From the NCBI GenBank assembly GCA_905221605.1, contig CAJNDS010002317.1, forward strand, positions 398,501 through 462,500: a DNA stretch of 64,000 nt, written 5' to 3'. The stretch comes from Symbiodinium natans. Its lineage: Eukaryota; Sar; Dinophyceae; Suessiales; Symbiodiniaceae. The translations under genes and the position numbers were made by a program. The notes under the pieces were generated by a model. That model worked only from the letters and a program-made list of their open reading frames with translations. It made no database searches and was not told the origin of the DNA. Shown piece after piece: positions 11,201 through 23,100 of the stretch (within the stretch, counting starts at the first letter, position 1; each line of letters starts with the position of its first letter).

Positions 11201-14200
11201 ACTGCATAAACCTGTTTTCAACCCTATATACAAACCCTTTGAAAACCCTCTCAAAACCCTCTCAAAACCGTATAGGAACCCCATCAAAAGTCTATAAAAC
11301 CACATATATATATATATATGTATGTATGTACGTATGTATGTGTGTATGTGTGTATGTGTGTATATATATATATACACAACAAAAAACCCCATACACCCTC
11401 ACCTGGGCAGGGCCCCGGCTATGGCCTCGCGGCTGCCAGGGTGCTCGCCAAGGACCAGGGTGCAACGCTGCAGCTGGAGCCTCCTGACCATAAGCTGGAG
11501 GTTGAGTTTAGGGTTTAGGATTTCGGATTTAGGGTTTAGGGTACTGTATAGGGTTGAGGGTTGAGGGTGTAGGGTTTAGGGCTAGGGTTTAGCAGGGTTG
11601 GCCAGAAGGTTCAGTGAATTCGGGAACCTGCAAGAATCTGCAAGAGAGTTTTTCATTCATCCGAGGTTCAACTTAGGGACTTAGGGTTCCAGGGCTCAGG
11701 GTTGATGTCGCTTGGGAAAGTATATAATGGCGGGTGGCTTTGGGGCTACAACTACAACTACAACACGAACAACAACAAGAAGAACAATCACCGGAACAGC
11801 AACAACCGCAGAATGCACAAATGAAAGGACCAATCGCTACACAAAAACCCCAAACCACAAACCCCAAACCCCAAACCCCAAACCCACATGTTGAACTTGG
11901 AGGTCCCCTTTGCGCGCATGCACGCCCGCTGTGTTCGCGGCGTGCGCGCACTGGTAAAGGACCTGGTTTAGAGGCTTAAATGGCTTCCCATCTTGCAACG
12001 TCGGCGTGCCGGGTTGTAGTGTAATACTACTAGTAATATTACCCTTTTTGTCCCTTCATAATTCAACTGCCATAACTCCCCAAAAAACCTTTTCTAATTC
12101 TTAAGGCCCCTAGAGTAGTCTGACGCCACTGTAGAGACTGCAATGTGCATGCTGTCCAAAGACGGGTGAGATGCCTCAACGAATCGTTTCTTGTAGCTTT
12201 GTGACCCTAAAACCTATACCCTAAACCCTAAACCCTAAATCATCCCTGCGGGCTGTTGAGGGCACGGTAACTTCGAGGGAGGCGACACAAAGCTGAGACA
12301 TCAGACTCGAATTCACTAGCTGGTCTCTGGCCCAGCAGTGGAGGCTTCTGGTTTAGGGTTAGGGGTTTAGGGTTTAGGGTTTAGGGTTTAGGGTTTAGGG
12401 TTTGCCGGTCGTGTTTCCACATCTGCTACCTTCTGAACTCTGAATTCGTGCAAGCCCCCAGGCCAACAAGCCCAAACCACCCGAAGTTCAATAGGGTTTT
12501 CCGTGTAGTTACACCACAACTCTAACCCTACATATGTCTACCCATGAACCGTTACCCTAAACCCTAAACCCTAAACCCCAAACCCTAAACCCCAAACCCC
12601 AAACCCTAAACCCACCAAGTATTTTCTCCTAACAAGCCCCAGGTCCGACGTGGGCCAGGGCACGAAGGTGACTCTGAGCATGCCCTGCTGCAGCGAGAAG
12701 CCTGGATCTGGCCTCAGTGGGTTGGTTCTTAGTAGGGTTTAGGGTTTAGGGTTTAGGGTTTAGGGTTTAGGGTTTAGGGTTCTTAGTAGGGAATGAGGGA
12801 GTTAGGGCCCGCTATAATCCCTTAAAGGGTATATATAGGGCCGTAAGTCCTCATTCCCTACTAAGAACCAGGCCCTTAGTGGGTTTCGGGCTTCTAGGGA
12901 CGTTCCTTTAAGCGTGAGCTTGAACCCTAACCCTAAACCCTAAACCCTAAACCCTAAATCCTAAACCCTAAACCCTAACAGGGTGTCTTCGGGCTTCCAG
13001 GGTGCAAGGCTTAAGTGCTGCAATGGTTCAAGATTTCTTGGGGGGTCATGGGTAGTCATATACCCTAAACCCTAAATGCTAAGCCCTAAGCCCTAAACCC
13101 TAAACCCTAAACTATGCTAACTACACTTCGAACCCTATTTAGGGTACTGATAACCCTACTTTCAACTACCCATGTCCAAGTAGGGGTCTGAGGGTGTTTG
13201 AAGAAATGGCCCGCAGTACACAACCCAACAGATTCTGAAATACCGAGTTGGGGCATGGCGCTGGCATGCTTGGTGGAGACCGGACGGCTTGGGGTTTAGG
13301 GTTTATGGCAGTTTATGGGTTTGTGGCATGGGGTTAGACCGTAAACTCTCAACCCTAAACCCTAAACCCTATAAACCCTAAACCCTAAACCCTAAACCCC
13401 GAAGGGGTGAGGGGTTGAAGGGGTTTGCTCCGCCACCTGCATTGGAGACCTTGGAACTGACAGGAAGCAGCTGCGGTTCATGGGTGGAGCGCAATATATA
13501 GGGTTTAGGGTTTCAGGGTTTCGGGTTTAGGGCTTAGGGCTTAGGGCTTAGGGCTTAGGGCTTAGGGCTTCGGGTGTCGGAAGGATTGCTCGTGATGATC
13601 CCTCACATGGTCCCTACATAGTTCTACCCGACTAACCTCAACAACAACCCTACTCTAATTTATTAAGGCTCCTACATACTAGACTTGACCTGTAGACCCT
13701 AAGCTGAAATTGCCCTATGGAAATAAGCAGAGCTCTTCGGGGGGGAGGCTCAAAGTATTCTCACTGACTCTTACTTAGATGTGGGAGTTTACGAAAATAA
13801 GGGACCCCCAATACAGACCCCCAATTAGTAGGGTTCCCTTAGAATAGGGGACTCCAGTAAGGTGCCCTAGTTTCGGAAACCCCCTTGTTCAGTCCCCAAC
13901 AAGTCTATAGCTCGTATCGTACAATTGTGTTTTTTGGCGTTGTTTTCAGTCCCTTGCCAGTTGAGAGAATGCCTAAAACCATAACCCCAAAGCCTAAAGG
14001 GTTTGGGGGTTTAGGGTTTAGGGTTTAGGGAAAGAGCCTTCCTGGTCCATCCCCAGCCTTTTTGCGGAATGGGCTTTGGGGGTTTTGATCAAGGTTGAGC
14101 TACTGATTCGGAATCAGTTTAGGGTTTAGGGTTTATAGGGATAAAACCCTAGACCCTGAACCCTAAACCCTAAACCTCAGGTATCTGCGAGGATTGGGAT

Positions 14201-15361
14201 GACTGGCCTGGTCTGGGGCCTCGGAAGAGACTGGTTGTCCCTTCCCTACGCCCCTATTTGGAGGTTCAGGGTTTAGGGTTTAGGGTTTAGGGTTTAGGGC
14301 TTAGGGTACTTATAACCCCTATGATACGTCTACTTATAACCTGCTTAGACGACTTAAGGGGCTTAGAAGTACAGTTATAATTGGGATTATAAGTACCCTG
14401 AACCTCCAAGTAGTAAGGGCCTACAGCACGTCGCCTTTGATGGACTTCTTAACACCAGCCCCGAAAAAGCCTGAGACTTCTAGGGTTTAGGGTTTAGGGT
14501 TTAGGGTTTAGGGTTCAGGGTTCAGGGTTCAGGGTTCAGGGCTCATAAGCTGAAGCCCTATACCCTGAAATCCTCAGAATCCTGAACCCCCTTGCCTCTA
14601 AAAACCCAAACCCTAAACCCTAAACCCTAGAACCTGCAGCCTGACGTGTTTTGGGGGGGGCCTTCAGGGAAGCAGGGGCAGAAGGGGCCGCAGGGTTCAG
14701 GTTGAGAGTGCTTGCATTTTGCGGGTCATGGGCGCGACTACTTGGGGGAAGGGTTCAGGGTTTTGCGTTTCGGGTGGCGAGCGGCTTGGGTTCGAGAAGA
14801 CGTAGCTGCATGGCGCCTTAGCCCAATGCCTAAGACAAAGGGTCATCACGTTGCTAAAGGAGATGTCATGCAACGTTCACCGGTGCCTCAACTATTGGGG
14901 CCTGTTTGGATGGCCCAGCCCTTGAAATGTGGACCCTCAAACATAGTCACATGATGCGGTGTGCACTATTTCTTCTGGTGTGTGTATTGTCAAAGGGCTC
15001 CTCAAAAATCCTGGCGAGTGTTTATATGGAGTGTCCTTCTGAATATGCTGGAAATAGACACCCGAATTACTTCGCATGATAGTCACTGATCGTCAGAGGA
15101 GTCTATATCTTGGCGGTAGGCGTAGTCCTGTCACTTACTGTTGGTCAGTACGGAACGAGGGAATAAGGTACCCTATGTAATCCCTTAAAGGGTATCTATA
15201 GGGGGATCTAGGGTGCCTCATTCCCTCATTCCCTACCAACCAACCAGTAAGTTCAGTGGACTCCCCCGCGCCAGATGTGGACCTGAACGCGACCTTGACG
15301 TGGTTCCGGACGTACTCGATGGATCGGGCCTGCCCTGGGTTTGGGGTTTAGGGTTTAGGGT

Positions 15362-15400
<39 letters not shown>

Positions 15401-17050
15401 GGTTTAGGTTGAGATGTTCGCCCTTATACTAACAGGCCGTAGTAGGGGTTATCATAGGGGGTACTAGAGTCCCTATCAAGGACTGTTAGTATAAGGGGGA
15501 ATATCCCAGGGTTGAGGGCTAAAGACTTCAGGGCTTGAAGTCAAGGCTTGACTTGAGAAGAGTCCCAAAACCGATTTTCGTTTAGGGTTTGGGGTTTAGG
15601 GTTTAGGGTTTAGGGTTTTGTGTTTCAAGCTAGTGTCAAGCCATTCCTTGCACATCGCTTGCAGCACCTTCTTGAGAATGGCTTGGTGTTGCGCTCGGGT
15701 TGTATTGGAAGTCTTAACATCCCATGTCCCACGTCTTAGCATGTCATGTGTATTTTGTTATGTTAGTTCATGTAACTGATGTGTATATCTGTTGCCCTCA
15801 CCCCGAGGGGTCGTGAGGGCTTTTGGGGATGTCTTGAGGAATTGGGGGTTTAGGGCTTTTCCGGGCTTTAGGTTCAGCAACAGACTTAACAAGGATGACA
15901 GAGGAGCAGAAGAAGTAGATATTCTCGCAAAAGAAGAACAAAACACAGCACGAAACCCATAGCATATACAGAGACAACGAGGAAGGTGGAAAGAGTCAGC
16001 AACACGCTGACAGAATCAACGAACCATGCACACTACAACAGACACAGCAATGGCCTGAGCATGTTCACATCACATGCAGGGCCTGGACTACCCGAAACCC
16101 TAAATCCTAAACCCCAAACCCCAAACCCCAAACCCTGTCAACTGTCGGCTGTGGTCAGGTTGGGCGGACAAGGCCCCTGCGTCCAGATGTCCGTTCCGCC
16201 TGATCTTGCAGAAGTGTTGGACATGCCCAAAGGGTCCATGTATCATAAGGACCCCTAAACCCTAAACCCTAAACCCTGAACGGCCTGAATAGTTATCACC
16301 TGGTTTTGGGGGTTCTTATAGTATAATTACAAGGGGACCATAAGGTTATGAGTGATTCTTCCGACCCCCATATTACCCATAAAAAAGTTCAGGGTTTAGG
16401 GCATAGATAGGGTTTTGCAGAATACAGTGCATATTTGGGTTCAAAAAATTGTAGCTCGAAGGCATACATACGTATGTGTATATATATATATATGTATACA
16501 TATATGTACATGTACTAGATATACATGGACCCTTAAGGAATGGAATTCAGGTTGTGACAAAGGTGCGTATGAGGGCTCGCTTGATCTTTCCCATTCACAG
16601 CAGTGACTGAGTACCGCGGCAGTTGTAAGTTTTTTTTTTATCTGAGAGGCCACTGATCCTATCGGTGGATGACGATGAGATCAACCAAGAAGTCATCCGA
16701 GATGCTCTAGGACCTGGGACCATTATACTAAAACCCATGAACCCTAAACCCTAAACCTGCTGCTTGATTGACGAGGTGAGGGCCCGGGGCTACACTTTGC
16801 TGGTTTTGGCTTGGGCTTAAACACCCTGAGATGTAAGAACACACATGCCGAGAGCGAGAGAGAGAGAGAGAGAGATCTTGGTGGCGGCTTGAACACTCGC
16901 CACAATCCGTACCCCAACCCGACTCGGCCAATGCGCCGGAACTGAGACAGCCCGCCATGCAAGACAAGGCACGGGCAAGTCAAGCAGGACCCTCGGACGT
17001 GCGCGCCCTTCGGAGCAGCTTCCCTTCGGGGGGGGCTCAGCGTGTGGAGA

Positions 17051-17100
<50 letters not shown>

Positions 17101-20100
17101 GAGAGACAAAAGGAGAGCGGGTTTAGGGTTTAGGGTTTAGGGTTTAGGGTTTAGGGGGACAGAGAGAGGAGACATCTACGATCTGCACTGCTGCATGGAT
17201 GGGCAGTCAGCTCTGGAGTGGCTGGAGCTGCGGCGTGGCCGCAGCAAGGTTAGAGGGTCCTTATGGGAGGGTTTAGGGTTTAGGGTTTAGGGTTTAGGGT
17301 TTAGGGTTTAGGGTTCAGGGTTTAGGATTTAGGGTTTAGGGTTTAGGGTTTGGGGTTTGTTCATGCGGGGGGGTGGGGAGCATTAAGGAAGCTTGGGTTA
17401 CATACCCCAGGACCCTATACCCAGAGTGAGCAATAGAAGCAACACAGAAATTAGAAGCAGCGTCAGTGCCAAAAGTAGTGACAGGTACATAGGGATAGTA
17501 GTCATTGCTTCCAGTCCAGGTTTATTGAGGGGTCTACCCTAAACCCTAACTAAACCCTAAACCCTAAACCCTGTGCCTCATTGTCCTGAGGAATGTGAAG
17601 CTACCAATTCTGTAAAACAGTAAAACACCCTGTAGCCTCGAAGCCCCTCGGTTTGGGGCTTCAGGTTGGGATGTTCCCCTTTCTACGAACAGTCCTTAAT
17701 AGGGATTATGGTACCCACCCCCTCGCCCTGTTTAGGGTTTAGGGTTTAGGGTTTAGGGTTTAGGGTTTTAGGGTTTAGGGTTTAGGGTTTAGGGTTTAGG
17801 AGTAGGACTGTTAGGTATAAGCGGGGCATCCCAAGGGTTCAGGGGGCCCTGTGCAGGAACAAGGGCAACCTGCCCGACGTGATCCTCATGGACATCCAAA
17901 TGCCGGGCATGACCGGCTATGAGGCCATTTCTTGTCAACAGCAAGGGTTTAGGGTTTGGGGTTCAGGGTTCAGGGTTCAGGGTTCAGGGTTCAGGGTTTA
18001 GGGTTTAGGGTTAGGGGCTAGGCCATTTTTTGGTCAACGTCGAGGGCTTCGGGTTCAGCGCGTCAGTCGGGGTAAGGGTTTAAGGTTTGGTGTTTAGGGT
18101 TTAGGGTGAGAGGCTTTAGAACTTAGGCTTCAGGGGAGTATCGTGATTCTTAGGGCATTGAAGTTTGGATCTAGGGTTCTTGGACAAGGGCAGCCGGAGG
18201 GATTGCCCCCCAAAAAAGGTTTAGGGGTCTAGGGGTCTGGGGTTTAGGGTTTAGGGTTCAGGGGCCACCTTCCCCCTCCTCCGTCCAGGCCCCCCTCCCC
18301 AGGCCCTCCCCCCCCCCCCCACCCCACCGCGAGTGGAGTGAAGACCGTGTCATCTTGCTTCACTTACAAGCCCGCAGAATGGTCAAGACTCCTCCGCAAA
18401 GCACCACGAAGTCCTGAAGCTGTAGGGAGTATTTGGTGGTATCCCTTGGCCCGCACCCTAAGCCCTAATAAACCCTAAACATGGGCGTTCAGTCATGTAG
18501 AGGGCTAGAATCTGTATGTCTTCAAGATCCCATTTTGACCTGTAGGTCCCCTCAGAATGCCGACTAAGGCACCCCAACCCTAAACCCTAAACTTGGGGTT
18601 TAGGGTTTAGGGTTTAGGGTTTAGGGTTTAGGGTTTAGGGTTTAGGGTTTAGGTTGGGATGCTTCCCCTTTTTACGAACAGTCCTTAGTAGGGAATATAG
18701 TACCCTGCTACTATAGTCCCTATTAAGGACTGGTAGTATAAGGGGAACATCCCAACCCTAAACCACAAACAAAGAGACTTTGTCAAGTCTGGGGTTAGGC
18801 GTTGATTTGTCAAGTGTGGGGTTTGGAGTTGCTGGGGATTTCAGCTCTAGGGCTTGGGGTTTGGGTTTAGGATTGAGGGTTTAGGATTGAGGGTTCAGGG
18901 TTTGGGGTTTAGGGTTTAGGGGTCAAGTCGCAGGGGTTCTTGGGCTTAGGGTCTGTGGCCCCCAAAGCTTGATCCGAAAACTCCAGCAGCCCAACACAAA
19001 ACGAGCAGTTCTTCTGCCAAAGCTCCAGGATCCTTGCTAGGTTTCGCGAAACAAAACCGCATCAAAACTAGACAAACAGAGCTCACCTCAGCTTCTGAGC
19101 TCGCCAGGTCTGCAAGAGTGTCTTGGCAGCCACCCAAAACCCCTAAACCCAACACCCTACACCCTGCGCCCGAAACTGCTGCCCTAGACTCCCTTCCCCT
19201 CCCCCTCCCCCTCCCTCCCCCCCCCCGCATGGCCCCACCCATCGCCTTTAACATAGAGGTTGGAGGTGTTCAGGGTTTAGGGTTTAGGGTGAGGCCCCGC
19301 GACCCTGCGTATGCCCGAAACTGACAAGGGACAGACTTTCGTTTTGACTGAGTCCAGGGTTGGGGCAGCATGCTACGTCTTAGGGGTTTGGGGTTTAGGG
19401 TTTAGGGTTTAGGGTTTAAAATTAAAGCTAGCACGGGGATGCAGCTGAGGGGTCCGCGAGAACTACAACGAGTCATTGTGGGAGTGCCTCTGCCGAAATG
19501 GGCCTTCGAGGGCCCTCAGCCCTTCCTTCAGGGCCCAAAGCCAACTTAGGGTTTAGGGTTCAGGGTTTAGGGTTTAGGTTTAGGGTTTAGGGTTTAGGAT
19601 TTAGGGGTAGTGGTTGGTTGTGATCAATCAACCCTGCATGGGATCCCTCAACCACAAACGTGAAACCCTCTAAGTAGTCAGTCAGTTAGTCAAGGCTTCG
19701 TGTACTGTGACACATTCACTAGTCATGCAAATATACCGCAAAATTGCGGGGAAAAGACCCCGTTAACATGTGAGATTCATGCGGCCACTTTGCTCCTTAC
19801 TGTTTCATCTTATTAGACGGGCCCAATTATTAGCAACTAACGGAGGCTTACAAGTACCTTCCACCTTCAAGCCGATTTCAGGATTGGAGTTGTTGCCCTA
19901 AACCCTATACCCTACACCCTAAACCCTAAACCCTTAAGAGATGGGCCACATATCATCAAGCTGCTCCACGAAGAGGTGAGCACAACGCGAAGCCCGTAAA
20001 ACTCGTCCTTGCGAGTAACACCACCCAGGTGTAGGGAGGTGCAGGGATGCAGTTTAGGGTTTAGGGTTTCGGATTTAGGGTTTAGGATTTAGGGTTTAGG

Positions 20101-23100
20101 GTTTAGGGTTTAGGGTTTAGGCGCTGTTCTTGTTGGTTCCCGACTGGTTGCCATACCCCCTTTGTGGCCTTGGCATGGGCCCAGCCAGGCACAGCCTACC
20201 CCGGAACCCCAAACCCCAAACCCTAAACCCTAAACCCTAGACCCTAGACCCTAAACCCTAAACCCTAAACCCTAAACTCATTCCGGGCCTCGCTTTCAGG
20301 CTTCCCATCATGCTGCTGTCTGCCAAGGCTTCGGATTTAGGGGGTCGTGGGCTGGGTTTTGGCGGGGCGTCGGGTGAAGGTTTGGAGGCTTGAGGGCTTC
20401 TGGCTTGAGAGAATGTTTGAGGGCTCGAAGGTGAAGGGGTTTGGATTTAAGTGTCTTCGGGCTAGGACGTCGCGAGGGTTTTGGGGGCTGAGGGTTTAGA
20501 TGTTCACGCGCTGGGCTTGCAAGATATGGTCGGTTCTCCAAATTACGGTCCCTTTTTCTTTTAGGGGGTACCCTAAATAAGAGGGCCCCCCTAAACCCTA
20601 AACCCTAAACCCTAAACCCTAAACCCTAAACCCTAAACCGCCTTAGAAGAAGGACTACTTTGGAGAAATCACCTCACGTAGCCATCAAGCTCAGGGTTGG
20701 CGGAGGGATATTCGACCAGCTCGTGGTTTGGGTGTCCAAGCGCAGCTTCTTCTGTTTCGGGTTCGGGTTTGCTAGGGTTTTGGGGTTTAGGGCTACCCAG
20801 AGTAGGCCCTTATTCCCTTTTTGGGGGGTTTAGGGCTACCCAGAGTAGGCCCTTATTCCCTTTTTTGGGGGGTTTAGGTTCCCTTGTAAAGCCCCGCTTT
20901 TAATTCCTAGGTTACTCTTGGGTCTAGTGTTTGAGGCCCGGTGGACTAAGGCCCCGCCTCCCCGTCTCTCCCGGCCCAAACCCAAACGCTTGAGCCCTAA
21001 ACCCTGAAACCCCTAGGCACCCTGAACTCTGATAGCCCTAAACCCTTATAACCCTAAACCCCTAAACCCCTTAACCCCTAAACCCAAGCCCTAAACCCAC
21101 CCATCCCTAAACTCCTAAACCCCAACCCCCCTAAGACCTAAACCCTAAAGCCCAAACCCTAAACCACGCAACCCTAAACCCTAAACCCTAGCCCTAAACC
21201 CTAAACCCTAGGCCTAAACCCTAAAACCCTAGCCCTAAACCCTAAACCCTCCCTGAGTCGCTGTCCCTGGCCCAAGGCACCGAGTGCTTCGGTGGCCATG
21301 GAGGCGGGCACCAGGGAGGTTTAGGGTTTAGGTTTAGGGTTTAGGGTTTAGGGTTTAGGTTTTAGGGTTTAGGGTTTAGGGTTTAGGGTTTAGGGTTTAG
21401 GGTTTAGGGTTCATAGGGTTTAAGGGTTTAAGGGATAAGGGGGGGGGGGTTTGCTCTCGTCCCCTCTGGGCGTCTCTATTTTAGCAGGGTTTAGAGGTTG
21501 ACTGCTTAGGGCGTACCGGTTTTTTTGGAGGATCTGCCTAAAGTTTGTTAAGGTACCAAGACGGGCCCCTAATTCAGCAGCGCCTCGGATGTAGAGCATT
21601 CTATCCGCCGGGATGATGGCTTCTCCCCCCACGGCCGCCATAATCATTCTTTGGGCTTGAACCCTGAACCCTAAACCCTAAACCCTAAACCCTAAACCCT
21701 CTCTTCATTAGAGGCTGCTCAAATCAATCCCCGAAGGCCACCCATCGCCGCTAGGCCTTAACCCGAAACCCCTAAGCCTAAACCCCAAATCCCAAAAACT
21801 AAGCCCTGAGCTTCATCCCCCTTCGGCCCAACCCTAACCTGAGATCCCCAAGAAGGCCTCCTTGAAACGCAAATAATCACCTCGACATCTAGCAGCTGAA
21901 GCCCTAGCTGAAGCCCTAAATCCCTAAACCCCCACAGGCCACCATCAACCTCTATAAACCACATGGTTTAGGGGGTTTAGGGTTTAGGGTTTAGGGTTTA
22001 GGGTTTAGGAACCCTAAGCGAGGGCTTCAAGAACGGCAGCACGGATTTCATGGCCAAGCCTTTCGACCGCGAGCTGCTCCGGAAGAAGGCTCGGCTGAGT
22101 TTAGGGGGGCTTTAGGGTTTAGGGTTTGGGGTTTAGGGTTTAGGGTTTGGGGTTTAGGGTTTAGGGTTTAGGGTTTAGGGTTGGGTGCTTAGGGAATTCT
22201 GGGGAAGAAGGCTCGGCTGAGTTTGAAGGGGAGGGCTGAGGGAGTTCTGGGGCTTAGGGAATGCTGGCGCCTAAGGGGTTCCTGGGGCTTCAGGAATTCT
22301 GCGGCTTAGGGGATGATGGGGCTTAGGGGATGATGGATTCTAGGGCTTAGGGGATGATGGATTCTGGGGCTTAGGGGATTCTTGGGCTTTAGGGCAGTTA
22401 TAGTGTTTAGCTCTAACCTTTATCCCAACCAGCGTTCAGGGATTTCGTAAATGTCACAGGTTCGCATGCAATTTTCGTTTCAGGTTCAGGGGTTCAGGGA
22501 CCCTAAACCCTAAACCCTAAACCCTAAACCCTAGTCCCTAATCCCTAAACCCTAAACCCTAACATGGGATTTCAGTCCTGTAGGGATTGCGGGATAGGGC
22601 CAAAGCTCTAAGTCTGAAAGCGACAGCAGTATATCTGTTGCTCCCGAAGCGCTCCACCCTGCACCCGGGTTTAGTTCGGGTTTAGGGTTTGGGGTTTGGG
22701 GTTTAGGGTTTAGGGTTGAGGGTTGAGGATTGAGGGTTTGGGGGCTTAGGGTTTAGGGTTTAGGGCTGGACCGTTACCCCCTGAACCTGGGAAGCGGCCA
22801 GGTCAGTTTGAGCCTGGAAATAAAGGAGAATGTGCCTGCCACCTCGAAGACGGGCCGGGATGCCACTCGAAGCAGCATAGGGTTTGGGGTTTAGGGTTTA
22901 GGGTTTAGGGGGGTTCAGCATAGGGTAGAGGGTTAGGTTTTTACTGGCAGTAGAGTTTCTGGTTGTTTACCCTTGGGGGGTTCGGGTTTGCGGTTTTGGG
23001 GGTTCGAAGCTTGGTTTGGCTGATTAGCTCTGGGTAGCCTCAGGTGTTCCTAGTGTGCCCCCCCCCCCCCCCCCCCACCCGAACAAAGCCTGAAACCATG

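Larger units (their letters stand above)
12699..16648 (+). other. HK1 linker region between HATPase and receiver, mostly intron
   Basis: Nearly 4 kb. It holds TTTAGGG and CCCTAAA runs, M4 (12724, 15141), M1 (14254) and M2 (15411) elements, a GGGTTGA array (15358-15405) and an M7 repeat (13790-13905). At least three coding-like islands may be linker exons (about 14428-14460, 15262-15310, 16183-16230), but I could not fix their phases. Confidence 0.5.
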
